Shown: positions 1 through 12,981, counted from the stretch's first letter. The stretch is DNA of 64,000 nucleotides from Siphonodentalium dalli (GCA_032622095.1 CP136064.1:186418209-186482208); one strand, 5' to 3'. The notes: generated by a model from the letters alone, not told the origin. Numbers and translations: made by a program.

Positions 1-328
1 ATACGTTATATTAACAAAATGAAGTGGTTTTTTTTATTTCCACATCATATTACAATACAGAGAGTTATTTGTCATTCCATCCATAATTCGATTCAATAGA
101 GTTTGTTTCACTTTTGCGCGGAAATGTTAAGACAACCGACAGATACTTAACAAATCATTATGTCATTTCAGGTTATACAACGCCCGTGTATCAGAATTTG
201 ATATATCTATATATGCCTGTTTGCCGCATTGTGTTAACCCTTTCTATACTAAATACATATCTATCCCTTATACAATGTTCATATAATAAGTTCAACAATT
301 ATTGAACTTATTATCAGAACATTACCTT

Positions 329-1001
329 CCAATAAATACGACTCCTTTTTTACTGGTATTACATGCCGTTTTCCTATTAGTCATGGAAACCCCTTCAGAT
401 GAATAACAGACCTTACCAATTTATGCATGCGTACCTGAGTGGGAGAAACCACTTAGTATAGAAATTGTTAAATACTATGATCCGAAGGTCTGAAGATGAT
501 GAACCGATTCAGTACTCGTTCATAGCGGCATACATGCAATGGAATATACCACAACAATAGGAGGGGTTTAGCGGCTTATTTCAGTCAGTAATATGACCGG
601 CACTACACTCTGTAACACACGCTGCATCGGAACGAGCCTTGCATGGATCAGAAACAAGCTTTAGACATCACGAGTATCGATGCTGTCCAGCATTGTAAAT
701 GTTCTTCGTTTTTTTTTTCAGTCAGAGAAACTCACAGACGAAGATCGTGCCGGTTCGTTGAAACTTTAGACACTAAATTATCATTGACGATCATGTAGTT
801 CCATTAGGAAAAAAATAAGATAATAATTCAAGTCAGTTGTTGAGTTTATATGAACGTTTATCTCCAATAAATCGGACTCCTTTTGCACTCGTGTTGTGTG
901 GCGTCTGCTTTTACTAAATAAACATCCATCGAAATAGATAATAGACCATTCCGATGCATACATGTACTTTTATAACTGGATGGAAGAATCCATTTAGTAT
1001 A
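329..1001 (+). repeat. Pair of direct repeats flanking gene 1 exon 2
   Basis: 329-460 and 864-1001 are diverged direct copies. Both start CCAATAAAT, run through an ACTCCTTTT block and end near TTAGTATA. They bracket the 31-nt exon at 722-752. The ACTCAGTGG/TTTAGTATA end also recurs, inverted, in the element at 41970-42870, so this is a dispersed family. No coding content was seen. Confidence 0.6.
722..752 (+). CDS. Gene 1 coding exon 2 (31 nt)
   Basis: A T-rich tract and CAG precede 722. The exon encodes [10 protein letters not shown] in phase 0 and ends on a phase-1 G before gttcgt. Its length is identical to the matching exon of genes 2 and 3. The LTxE box is the calmodulin N-terminal signature. 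Confidence 0.9.
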
Positions 1002-4000
1002 TGGTTGAACCCAAGTTTGCGTAGACGCGGAACGGGAATCGTGCTATCCTGGTGATAGTACGCCAGATGTTTCTGTTGAACACATGTAATGATACACGTT
1101 TTCAGGTTTTGGGCTTTTTCACAACATATGGCTGTCTGTCAGCATGTAACATGCACGCAAATAGGTATGCCGAAGTCTCTCACAAACAATACTTGAGTTA
1201 TATTGATGGTGTTGCACCAGAAGTTAACGGTTCGATAAATTAATAATTTCATTCCAATATTGAACATATTTATTGTGACCCACAAATGTATATACAAATT
1301 ACACATATTATTATTGACATATATAGATAGTTGTGTGGGCACAGAGGGTCGGAGCACAAGTTACGGAACTTATCAGAGCCCCTCTCCTCTGGCATTTGGC
1401 TGCTAATAAAAGTATTTAGAGATAGGTTCAAAATTTAAAGTGGAATGATGCATGCTGTAGCTGTTTGGAGTGGCTACGGTCTCGCGGTAGTGGGTAGGGT
1501 AACATTTATGAGAAGCGGTCAGTCGAAGAAATAAATGAATGGACTGTCTCGAAAATGCGCGTATTTATTGTTTCACTATAGTGCGGGATGCCGAACAGGA
1601 GATCTTTTTCATTCCAATAACCATATATACTTGTAATGAAGAACATGGATATGCATTATAATTAATTGATTGGCTATAGTCACTATGAATCAACATATTA
1701 CATGCATGTTTCCATTTTGCTATTGAATTGTGGCAGTCATCAATAAAAGGACATACTATACAGACGCACGCATTTCTTAACACCAGTCGAGTTTTTATAT
1801 AGGTAAATTATGCCGGGCGAGGCTCACCAGGGTATATGCGGTCGCTGCTTATGTTAAGAAAGAAGCAATACACTTATCCGTTCAATGTGATTCCGCGCGC
1901 TCCGCTTGTATACTGGTATAGATATTCTTGTTTCGCTTGGGCGCATGGGTGTTTATTTATAGAATGGGAATTTTTGGGAGGATTAAAAGTCGAACTGCGA
2001 CCGGAAGCCGAGTCCGGTAAAAGGTGTAGTTGGGAATTTCAATTTCGTTTATTGTCGTTAACATTATGTAAATATCTTTGGTTTGTGATAAGCTATGCCA
2101 GTTACAAATACAAGAAATGAAAAAGATAATTTGTAAGTCTTATTTCAACTTTTATAGACATTTTTCGTTCCAGAGCCCACTGGGGGTTGTGGTCGGAGAC
2201 GGCCGAGTCGGCAGCCGGTTCGTTAATTAGGTGCTGGTTGTTATTGTTATTTTAACGGAATTCTGAGTTGGTCATTCGCAAAACCAATATATTTTATATT
2301 CTATAAATACAATCATGCATGGGTATATAATATATGATCTTGAGCGCGTTACCATTTCTGACATTGGTTTTCTTGTTTGATTATGCCGGCGATCACGAGT
2401 GTCGCTATATATCACACTCAGCGAATATTGCACATGTACCTCTATGAAATAAACCACTCGGTATATAAAACAAGAAAACCATAGTCAGAAATGGTAACGC
2501 CCTCAAGATCATATTATTAGGCATATATAAAATATATTGGTTTCATGAATGCACCACCACAGAATTCCGTTAAAACAACTAATCCTTCAACTATTTACAA
2601 CAACTACGTTTTTATCACTGAAGGTTTTCTAATTCACCACACCAGAAAGCCTCTAAATGTGGACCAAAAGTATACTAATCGGATTAAATTCACCCCGATA
2701 CTTCTCAATACGACCTTTTGTCTATATTCCAACTGAGACATACTTCATAAGTAATGTTCGCTGTTATATTATGCATTGTGTTCCCACAATAAAATCTTCA
2801 AGAGACCACCATATCTCTTAACACTGTGGCTTAATTCCATTTGATTACTCCGTGCTTGAGTGGACCACACTGCATATCAACATTTCGTTTAATTTTGGCT
2901 GGAATATTTGTGACTGCTTTATTATTCATTATAATATATGGGGTTATGATGCTACATTATGCAATTAAAAATTTAACTCAACATTATGATACAAATGAAG
3001 CCTCCACTCATAGAGCTAATACAATAAGCTATTTGGTTAATTATTCTAGCAGTTAAGTATCTCTCTACATACAATGGAGATGGTGATGTGTGAAATTCAA
3101 TAGATCCAGGGAAATTCTTTGTTGAAAATCTCTTAGCATTTTTGGCTGGATGCATGCAAAACATATGCGACTCCCCCTTAACGCGAGCCGCGACCGGAGA
3201 TTCCCTGTCTGCTGAGTCTCGCCCGGTATATACAACCTGGACGATATAATAAACTCACCCGGTGAATATGACGGTTGGATTAATGAAATTACTGTTTCTT
3301 GTATAATTTAGCCTACGCGGAAACCTTCATGCTATTCGATAAAGACGGAGATGGGTCCATTACGTCTGTGGAGTTCGGGGCCGTGATGCGATCTTTGGGT
3401 CACAACCCGACAGAGGCGGAGGTTCAAGACATGATGGACGAAGTGGATGCTGACGGTGATTATACATGCACCTGTACCTTCCCTTCTTCAGATGTACACA
3501 CATCTGCGATATATACCTCTTCTTAAGAACATGTACATCAGTGTCATCGCATTGCCTACGTACGTGTTTGAGTCATAACATAAGCAATTGTGCACATTGT
3601 TCACTTGTTTGTGGCAAGCATCGTCTTACAAACAGAATAGCATGCGTGAATGTAAAATGTAACCTAACAAATCAAGAAATTAACCGCATAGAATTGAATG
3701 GCACATAATAATCGTATATTAAATGTATGTGACTCACATATATCGAAGTGTGCATTTTGAATGTACGCTTGACAGATCCAACATATGAATTTGTTGAGAA
3801 GCATGGCCATGGAATGTACGTGTTGGTTTGGACACAATGTTTGTGTCTGAAACATAAACAAGATGAAACTTTTTTTCAGGTAATGGGACACTCGACTTGG
3901 AAGAGTTCACTGAAATGATGGCGAGGCAGGTCAAAGGTGAGGAGGGTGGAGAGGAGGTCAGGGAAGCGTTCCGAGTGTTCGACAAGGATAACGACGGCTA

Positions 4001-5153
4001 CGTCAGTATTTCAGATATGCGCAGAATGATGCGTGATATAGGAGAGGATCTCACAGATGAACAGCTAGAAGAAATGATAGCAGAAGGCGACTATGATGGT
4101 GATGGAAAAGTTGATATTGACGGTCAGTGCACATTTGAAACATTGTACAGTTGCTACTTCAGACAGGCCAGAAATCCTTCCTTTTTGAAAGTCGATAACA
4201 TATGACCATCAAAACATCTGATGAATATTATATAGGTTCGATATCATCTTATAAACAAAAACGTACCAACTGTAGATATGGGTGTCCAATAGAGCGGTAT
4301 CTTTAAAGCGATTAATGTTCAAGACTTATACATTGTAACTGCTTGCATCCAGTGCCTTAGACTGACCATAGGTATCTCGGCACATTTACAAGAAACATGT
4401 GAAAATAAACATGGAGCCGGCGTTGTATAAAAAATAAATTATTTTATAGTAAAAATTGTCCCTTGTATAGTGACCTTGGTAATTAATAACATGTATGAAC
4501 TCCATCTATAGCATGGTTGGTACTCATTGTGACCAAAACCCTGACCAACGTCTTCCTGCCCGTAGTTAAGTGATCCTGCTAATTTCCTATGATGCTGATG
4601 GATCCTGCTAAATGGCTATGATGCTGGGAAAAGGGGATACTGTTAAGAAAAAAGCTTATTATAGGCGATAGCGCGATAACTTGGACACATATCAACTGTT
4701 TTGTGTTGATATTCGGTATATGACACAGAATGCCTGCTCAACAATTTCTTGGTCCCGTTCGAAAACCAGGCTGGTCCGCGTATTTTGGGCGGAGTTACAG
4801 CTATTAATTAGTTCATTCTCGTGAATAGCACAATAACTTTAACAAATACATGTACATTTATGAACTGATTCTGTTGATATTTGGTATATGAGCAACTATG
4901 GCAACGTCTGCTTAAGGGGGTGTATTTGGTATCTCAGACATTATCAACAGTGTTGTGTATGATAGACAGGCCAGTTACGATTAATGCATTTTCAATCCAA
5001 CCCCATTGCTTGGCAACTTGACCCCCCATATGCGATGCGATTCTTGTTATTCTCTTTATTTTATTCTTTGTTTATTTCGTTAAATGTTAGTATACTCGAA
5101 ATGACGTTCATACGTTATTTACTTCAGAGTTTGTCCGGATGATCAGAAGTTGA
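722..5153 (+). CDS. Calmodulin-like four-EF-hand protein, gene 1 (first exon missing)
   Basis: Four coding exons join in frame: 722-752, 3312-3455, 3880-4122 and 5128-5153 (stop TGA 5151-5153). All junctions have AG acceptors and GT donors. They give 147 residues plus an initiator Met, against 149 in calmodulin. Numbered like calmodulin, loop 1 is at 21-32 ([12 protein letters not shown]), loop 2 at 57-68 ([12 protein letters not shown]), loop 3 at 94-105 ([12 protein letters not shown]) and loop 4 at 130-141 ([12 protein letters not shown]). Loops 1, 2 and 4 have every Ca2+ ligand. Loop 3 has Asp, not Glu, at position 12, which usually weakens Ca2+ or shifts selectivity toward Mg2+. Family knowledge predicts a cytosolic Ca2+ sensor. 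The N-terminus reads [16 protein letters not shown], aligning without gaps to the calmodulin start. No ATG exon with a phase-0 donor was found in 1-721, so exon 1 is probably upstream of the window. Conserved in the family but clearly not canonical calmodulin; it could also be named as a troponin C-like or calmodulin-like protein. Confidence 0.92.
1002..2243. other. Intron of gene 1, no gene seen
   Basis: Part of gene 1's intron 753-3311. It is AT-rich with scattered short ORFs that show no domain, no splice context and no repeat partner I could identify. A moderately GC-rich patch lies at 1810-2020. Confidence 0.5.
2244..2580. mobile_element. Inverted-repeat (foldback) element in gene 1 intron
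   Basis: The left arm from 2244 (TTATTTTAACGGAATTCTG) is the reverse complement of the right arm ending at 2580. The arms are about 137 and 114 bp, differing by a roughly 25-bp insertion, and are separated by an 85-bp centre. Matching inner blocks include AAACCAATATATTTTATAT and CGTTACCATTTCTGAC. There is no coding capacity, which fits a MITE or foldback element. Confidence 0.75.
2797..3165 (+). repeat. Dispersed repeat E, uninterrupted copy
   Basis: This segment matches, in inverted orientation, two blocks at 55655-55981 and 56847-57005 that are separated there by an inserted element. Shared anchors are ACCACCATATCTCTTAAC, GTGGACCACACTGCATATC, ATGATACAAATGAAGCCTCC and TTTGTTGAAAAT. It therefore gives the empty-site version of that insertion. 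Its own identity is unknown. Confidence 0.75.
3312..3455 (+). CDS. Gene 1 coding exon 3 (144 nt, EF-hands 1 and start of 2)
   Basis: The acceptor is tataatttag and the donor gtgatt. The exon is phase 1 at both ends. It carries EF loop 1 and the helix up to the first four residues of loop 2 (DADG), the known calmodulin intron position. Confidence 0.95.
3880..4122 (+). CDS. Gene 1 coding exon 4 (243 nt, EF-hands 2 to 4)
   Basis: The acceptor is a poly-T tract followed by CAG, the donor gtcagt. The exon completes loop 2, carries the central linker (residues near [14 protein letters not shown]), loop 3 and loop 4 to its 11th residue. Its 243 nt equal the sum of vertebrate calmodulin exons 4 and 5. 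Confidence 0.95.
4123..5127 (+). other. Last intron of gene 1 with degenerate tandem sequence
   Basis: A GATCCTGCTAA...CTATGATGCTG unit occurs twice at about 4573-4630. A looser duplicated block containing GTTGATATTCGGTATATGA (4700s) and GTTGATATTTGGTATATGA (4870s) follows. No exon was seen before the terminal one at 5128. Confidence 0.5.
5128..5153 (+). CDS. Gene 1 terminal coding exon (26 nt)
   Basis: The acceptor is ttatttacttcag. The split codon completes Glu-12 of loop 4, then the exon reads FVRMIRS and TGA. The phase and the EFVxM tail match the calmodulin C-terminus. The exon is too short for ORF finding and was located by phase and motif. Confidence 0.88.
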
Positions 5154-6293
5154 TGTCCTTTTAAAACCACATCAGAGACTTTCTGGTAGCCATACACGAG
5201 CTGCTGTCACACGGGGCAATGAGTGGGACTCATGAAGAGCTTGATCGTCGTCATTGCATCTTCTCTGCCGAAGTCTGCCGGGGTGCAAACGAAACTATGA
5301 AGAGAATCGCAACCTTCACGATCATGCACCTGCTGGTGGTACCATAAGGATTCCACGGGAAAACGTATTGAATAACATGTGTTATATGAACGCATCTATC
5401 TTTACAAAACGGGAATTATGTTACCATCCATCTTCACAACAATATGCATTACTATTTATACACCTATCTAAAATATATTTATGTTATAATTTAATCCTAT
5501 TCATTTTATCCTACAAATTCCAAATTCTAGTAATCTATATCGTACAGGGGTGTTACCTGTAAATTCAGTATTCCAATACGTCAATGCATGTACATTTTTA
5601 TATCTAATTTGGTGATTTCCACAATCGACGTTTCATGAAACTGACAGTTGCAATTATGTATGGACGCTCTTTGCTGGTCGAATATATGGGATAAACAGCG
5701 AATTGAAAACCCTGGAGGCATTTTGAGGTTATTAAAGTTGACAGGCAGACATGTTAACCAATCTCTAATGTCCTGAATACATTCCAGGTGACTGTCAAGC
5801 TGTGTAACATACATTTGAACCAATTTGGCGCCAAATATGGGAAAAGTTTGTCAAATGATCACTTTATGGATTTTCAGCGACGTATATAAAACGATTCCAG
5901 AACAGAAAACCATTCCCGGGTTCACTCCCAAATCCCCAATAAAAAAAAATAATCCCAGGTTCGATAAGTATTTTTTCAAGTTATGTGCCTGCAAAAACGG
6001 GAGATTACCTGATTTTGGACCCTCAATTATCTCAGAATGATCCAAATTCCGTATTTTATGGTGAATTATTAAAAAAAAAACTAAAACAAAATTTGTTCTG
6101 ATTTAGTAATTTCCACACTAGATTATACACAAAAAAGTGATAAATTTATGCATAGATAATTAAGAAGAAAAACGTATTCTCAAACAAAATCGGTGTTCCA
6201 TTGTGTAGACTTATAACTTATTACCCTTTAAGAATACTAGATTGAACAATTTGTAATGGGATTAACAAACAAAAAGTTAAAGAAAATCAACTC
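5154..6293. other. Gene 1 3' flank, no further gene seen
   Basis: This holds the presumed 3' UTR of gene 1 and AT-rich intergenic DNA. No AATAAA occurs close to the stop; the first clear one is near 5939, so the mRNA end is uncertain. Confidence 0.4.
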
Positions 6294-7150
6294 ATGGCCC
6301 TATGAATCCTTAGTCTTAACTTGTTGCCAAAAATGCCATTTTGAAGCATCTGCGTTCCTTCTAAAAAGATATGGGGCATAAATAGAAAAAAACACTGGGT
6401 GTTTAATGTGTAAACTTATCTGAACTTTCCTCCCATACCACATTAGCGTTGACAAAAGAGCATTATATTGGTTAGGCCACCGTATGTCACTTGATCTCAC
6501 TCATTTTCAGGATACTGACTCCAAATTTAAACATTGGTATAGGGGTAGGGGCAATTACAAAATTCAATCGTATCACCAAATTACAGCCATTTGAAACTCA
6601 ATGTTGTTTTATTCCAATTTGTGTATCTCCCTGGCATTATAAAGTAGCTTAACTCATCACTGGAAGTTTATGTAGAATGCGTTGGCCATATTTTATAAAA
6701 ACAACCCCAAATTATCAATTTGACATTTCACTGCCAAATTACGACAAAAAAGATGATAGCTCTGTCAATGAACATTGAACATAAACAAAGGAAGTGGTCA
6801 ATTGTGTATGGAAGAGCAATGTATGCAGAAATTATTTATAGTAAAGTTTTATGAATCAAGGATCATTTTCCAAAGTTTTTGTTGATGTGTTTTCCCCTCT
6901 CCCATTTTCCGCTGTTCAAATTTTGTTAAGTTTCCCCAAGATGAGTGAAATCCAGTAACATTCATTGGTATAACAATTGAAATGCTATGTTCTCAACGAA
7001 ATAATGATTTAAGAGGAAAGACCAAATAATATTACACAATCAACTTTCATTCTTTATTTCTAATTATACACAAAAACCTTTAAAATTCACAAAAACGCCC
7101 CACAATAGCATTTTCGGAAAAGGGGTGAGACTAAGAGTTCATAGGGCCAT
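6294..7150. mobile_element. Terminal-inverted-repeat element (about 0.86 kb)
   Basis: The left end ATGGCCCTATGAATCCTTAG (6294) and right end (to 7150, CTAAGAGTTCATAGGGCCAT) are inverted and match at about 22 of 24 positions. The interior is AT-rich with no transposase-like reading frame, so this is probably a non-autonomous DNA transposon. The superfamily is not determined. Confidence 0.6.
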
Positions 7151-8061
7151 AATTTAATTTTCTTCACCATTGTATTTGCAAATTCCTTCACAATTTGTTT
7201 ACACTAGTATACTTACCAGGTAATGAGAAAAGCAGAGTTTATGGATATCAATATTCAAGTTTAGTTACAAGACCTCAAATGTGGCATTTCATCACGTAAG
7301 TTCTGTGTCAGGGGCAAATTTGGCTGTCCAAACGATGGAACACAAAATTTGTTTGAGGATACTTTGTTCCTTTTAATTAAAGATACATATATTAATCATA
7401 TTTGTGTATAATCTAGTGGGGAAATGACTGAAAAAGTCCTTCATTTGGCTCTATTTTTTTCCAAATAATTGGAATGATTTACTGTTCTGGAATCAGGAAG
7501 TGGGGTCGACCAAATAGACCTGATATTTTAAGGACTTGTGAATTTAATTTTTGTATATACATCGCTGAAAATCCATCAATTAATGATTTGACCAAATTGT
7601 CCCAAATTTATTTCACGAAATTCACCAATTTCCATTTTAGCGGGTTGACACGCACTCTAATCAGATTCAGCATGTCTAAATTTTGTAAATAGGATATTTT
7701 TATAACTTTCCTCGAAGTTTCATTCACATAACACGCGACCAGTTTATTATTAGGATTTTGCTAGGCTCATAAAAAATCAAATCGTGTAAAACCTCCCTCG
7801 AAATCTCCTATTAATGTGCTCTCTTCATATTTAATTATTTTCTGGTATAGAAAACTTACATATGTTGGTGTTATTGTGTCAAATCGGAGAGGGCATATTT
7901 AAATGTCAACCGGCGCATATATGGTTACACCAATGTATTACTGGAACAGCTTCTGAAACATATGCACAATATGCGCGCACTCTCTTCGCAACACACATGT
8001 ACATGCACCATACAAAATGTTGTACATCCACGATAATGCTTATACGTTAGTTCGGCAGTGA
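7151..8061. other. Intergenic, nothing recognised
   Basis: AT-rich DNA between gene 1 and gene 2. Short reading frames at 7474-7692 and 7862-8050 have no motif, splice context or repeat partner I could identify. Confidence 0.4.
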
Positions 8062-8155
8062 GATGAATGGCAACAAGCCATATTTCCGACTAAATCCTGA
8101 AAAGTTACCCATAATTCTGCTGTGGTTAAGGAGTTAATTATTTAGGGCATTACTG
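8062..8155 (+). mobile_element. Single arm of CAGTAATGC foldback family
   Basis: This matches the right arm of the full element at 15618-15830, from GATGAATGGCAACAAGCC to GCATTACTG, and is followed by TA. Only one arm is present, so it is a truncated copy or a deletion derivative. Confidence 0.75.
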
Positions 8156-8706
8156 TAGTTGTGCTACGATTACATGATATGCATAACACGATTGTTGTCT
8201 CTAATATATTTAACAGACTGCTGATAATATAATTTCATACATGTACATATATTTACATTGCAGTAGTATGAATAAATAACAGCGAATTGTCATATATGTG
8301 CAGTAGTTTGTCACATGAAAGTCAAAACTATTAGCAATCGACACACGATAACACTGTACACGATGGAAGATTTCGGCACTCGATGATATTTACATGAAAG
8401 ACACACACCACTCCATGACAATGACATCCATGTGACAGCATGTGTCCATGTATTTTGCGTCCACTGTATCGCACGAGGACAAGTATATGTCTATTATGCG
8501 TACTCTGCAATATAATGACGGGTGGGTATAATCCATTGCACTCTGAAGTATGTGCATGCGTGAATCCAGCGATGTGAATAATTTTGTGCCCGGAAATAGG
8601 GTGGAGTACGGGTGAAGACTCTTTGTAGACGTATTGACGACAACGTTAGCCGAAAAGCCGTGCATGAAAATGACGGTATAATCCCAGAAACGGTTGTCGT
8701 TATTAA

Positions 8707-8741
8707 TCATTCGTCCTTGTTCTTGACCATGTTAGCAAATT
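8707..8741 (-). CDS. Gene 2 terminal coding exon (35 nt)
   Basis: The acceptor ctttataattccag precedes a phase-1 exon completing Glu-12 of loop 4, then [10 protein letters not shown] and TGA. The FxxM spacing matches the calmodulin C-terminus. A closer in-frame alternative at about 11755 was rejected. Confidence 0.88.
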
Positions 8742-11700
8742 CTGGAATTATAAAGAAACTTTGACAACAAAATATAATTGTGATATGCAACACTGTTATA
8801 TATGGTTAGATTTGTGAGAGAGGTTCATCAATTAACCTGTCGTTTTGTACACATATATATATATATAAATGACTAGAAGATCGATTTGGGTCATTGGCTT
8901 TTGACCGGCAGAGTAATTAAACAATTAAAAGGAACTGTATTTGTTTACTCAGCCGGTCAACACCCAATGATCCCGATTGATCTTCCAGTCATTCCTTATA
9001 GTCATATACCAGTAATTTTCTGCTGCGAATTAAGCAATCCTGAATTAGCTGGATGTATGCAGGTGCCACAAAGCCAAAGTGTCGGAATAATTTCAAGATA
9101 AATTCACAATAAAACTGAAACTTATCTATGCAACATATGATCGTGCAAATAGGTTCATATCGAACCTAAATATTCACATAGCTTCATATTGGAGTTATTT
9201 GGTTCTGATATAAACCATGGTTGACTTATTCTCGTTATCATAAATATGTCATTATGTATAGAGTTCTCCCTCATTATATATGGAACAAGAATATGATGGT
9301 TCTGCCAAACTTTGCGTATTATCAGGTGGCAGGACATATATCTTGTCGGTGTCAGTTTTATCCACATGTTTTGTTGTAGTAAATAGAACGAATTCCCTTG
9401 CATGCATATTTTATATGTATAACACTATACAGCATGGAATGCTAGGGTACACCTTATTTCAATCTATTTAGTCACTCTCGCAAACACAAAGTATAACAGA
9501 ACATAATGTTCTAAAGCGAGATGGCAATGCCAACTTATGTTCATGACGAAATGTTCGCATGCAGTTTGCAGTACGATTTTCAGGAACAAGTTATAATTAA
9601 TGGTATTATGTGACGTTGTTTGTGGCAAAATGCGATGAGCATTTTGACATAGTTTAGTTTAAACATATGGTATTGCCATATATACAAGTATGCATACAAC
9701 AATTGGGATTGGGACACAAGTGCCTACACTTAGATTTGTCCCGTTCCATTTTGGCATAGCCATGACCATCTTCTCTGCTGAAGTATGCGTGCAGGCAAAC
9801 GGTATGCGGCTTATACGGACCCTGGCTCTTACGGACCCTGGCTTTTACGGACCACCGGCTGATACGGACCCTGGCTTATACGGACCCCGGCTCATACGGA
9901 CCTCAATTAAAATAGGCAATTTTCAAACTTATAGTTATGAATTTAATATATAATTATGATTGTCTTTTCACACATATATCTTATTAATTGAGAATTTCGG
10001 TGATTTTTTTGGTAATTTTCAAACTTATGAATTTAACCGATTTTTTCGGTGATTTTCAAACTTATATTTCTGAATTTAATATATAATTATGATTGTCTTT
10101 TCACACATATATCTGTATTAATTGAGAATTTCGGTGATGTTCTGGCTTGAAAAAGCATTTATTGAATCGTGTTAATTAATCTTTTCACCGTTGTATAAAC
10201 ACGCGTGTGTGATCCCTTTATGTCGTTGTATAAACAGACACGCGGTTCAGCCGGCATTCCGGCAAACAACACTTCGAAGAGAATGGTTATCTAAAACAGT
10301 ACTTAATGATGGTATCACAAGGATTCCAGAGGCAGGATAATCAGATGAACATTTTGACATGGCCAGTGGGATAAGTATAACTGACAAAATATTTATGTAT
10401 TCAACAGGTTTAACAGGCACGATTATTTCTGGGACTGTCCCTGTTCCTGTCGGATCAGTGGTGTTGGGATTATATATGGGTATTGGTGGTGGATGATTTT
10501 ATGGATGAAGTGAGGTGCCAGGGAGGACACGTATTGTTATATATGTAATTTTATTATGTCAGCTATTGCAATTAGCCAATCAGCGTCACATGAAATCAAT
10601 ATTAGGTGCTGATCCGCCATCTTGTTTTTTCATAAACTCAGTCGCCTCGGGAATATTTTCAGGTGTATTTTGGCGCCGAGGAAGGGGTTATCTGTCGGAA
10701 ATCATTTTCTGTGAATTAAAAGACATAGTACCATGTAACAAAACCTGCATGCGATATATTTGAGGAACTATAAAGACTCATAAATTAACTAACAAACTCA
10801 ACAAGTTGTCCTCATTCTGGTAATTAGCCATTGACTCAATGCGCTGACGTTCAACGCCCATGACGCGTCACTGTGACGTTACATAAGTTACATGGCCATA
10901 GACGACACATTTATCTTACCAAATGACAATAAATTACAGCGACGATTAATTAAAGGGATATGCTGGATTTTGTCCACTGACATAATAAATACGTTATTAC
11001 ATGACACCATATCCGACCACTAAGCGTCCCATAACTTATATTATCATGTCACCTGGTTGGATCGACCAATGAGGACGCTCCGTTGGTAGAAGCATATCAG
11101 GAGACATGGGGTCGTCATCTTTGTAGCCCGTCCCATATGGAATCCATATGGGACGAGCTAGGTTCCCATATGGGGTCGATGTCCGCCATTTTGTTTTTCA
11201 TGGAACTCTGCCGCCTCGATATATTTTCGGTGTATTTTGGCACCAAGAAAAGGGATATCTGTCGGAAATCAAGTTCTGTTAATTTAAAGACATAGTACCA
11301 TATACCAAAACCTGCATGTATTATATTTGAGAAATTCTAAACACTCATAAATTAACTATCAAACTCAAGTTTGTTGTCCTGCTTCTGGTGATTAGCCATT
11401 GACTCAATGCGTTGACGTTCAACGCCCATGACGCGTCACTGTGACGTTAGACAAGTTAATAGCCATAAACAAAAAAATTACTTACTGGCAGGTAATCAAC
11501 TTCGTATAAGTAATTCAAATTCTCACACGGAAAACATGATATGTGGGTGACATGATAAAATCGTTACAGGGCTCGTTGCATGTTGCCGGCTACGGTGACA
11601 TATGAGGCTCAGCGAGATTAATATCGGGCTCGGCTAGCGCCTCGCCCGATATTAATCTCACTTCGCCTCATATGACACCGTATCCGGCAACAACTCGCCC

Positions 11701-12941
11701 TGTAACTTATAATATCGGTTTATGGCCTGCATTATGGTCGGGTCATGATCGCTGATCAAATTATGTTTGCATTGAGGTATTGAATAACTTACCATCGTAA
11801 CTGACTTGACCGTCGCCGTCGAGATCTGCCATGCGGATCATTTCTTCCACTTCATCATCACTTAGTTTTTGTCCTAACCGCAACATAGTTTCCTTCATCT
11901 CATCGGGTCCGATAAAACCAGTCATGTTCAGGTCAAAGGCACGAAATGCTTCCTTAATATCATCCTCGTCAGTAGCCTCATCTTTCATCGTTTTCGCCAT
12001 CATAGTCAAGAATTCTGGGAAGTCTATCAGTCCGTTTCCTGTGAAGAGAATTATCAACATCAGTGGTGCATGGGGCTCATAAAGCCAGTGAGTTTTTCTT
12101 ACCCTCCACTCAAATCACATAAACACATGGCATACGTGTAATATCACTTGTTGTAGATCGACCATTATTAACACGATGACTATTCCGATCGTTTTCTTCC
12201 TGGAAAACCCAGCACAACCATGTTAAAATATTTTTTTTAATGTATTTGAGTTAATTGCGCGTATATAGTGAGTGACCAGTGAGTGAGTACATTTCACGAC
12301 CGGAAGAGGGGTATATTTCACGAACCGAAGATGGGTGAACTATACCCACCCACTGTGCGGTATACCCGCGTAGGCAACTCCAAGACAATCTATATTTATT
12401 ATATTTCTTCGAACTTGCACATAGCATGCACAGTACACATAACTCACCAACACAAACTTCTGGACCAGCTGTGGAAAGTCTGTTCAATAGAAGTAAATTG
12501 AAATCAAGTACAACTCGTGTTAATGAGAAAAAATGTGATTATCCACTTACCGATAAACACTTTAAGAGAAACATATATATTTGTCGCAAGAATGTCTTGG
12601 AACTCTATAGTGCAATGCACCGAAACGAGTAATATAAAAGTTTTATTTGAATGCACGAAAACCAGAAATTGTACCTCAAGGTGAATTCAACTGAATGTTG
12701 TCACTAATATTTTAATTTCATTTGGACACGCCTTAGTAAATTGTTGGATACATGTTGGTATATATTTTCTCTAGAGTGTTGTCCCTGTTCGTTGCTGTTT
12801 GAATGCGTGGTTGGTATATAGCAGTGTGCTAAATTTAGCACAACACTATAATATATAGAACACAAATCTCGACCAATCAGAAGGCGTCATTCATGGGCGA
12901 GGTGAAATATTGTCACACACACACCCTCCCTCACCCTCACC

Positions 12942-12981
<40 letters not shown>

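Noticed and set aside
8390-8710. 106-codon minus frame just past gene 2
   Set aside because: It overlaps the terminal exon's stop in another frame and lies in the likely 3' UTR; no motif.
11738-11758. Alternative last exon for gene 2 directly after exon 4
   Set aside because: It needs an intron of only about 34-41 nt and would put Ala at position 12 of loop 4. The exon at 8741-8707 restores Glu and a calmodulin-like tail.
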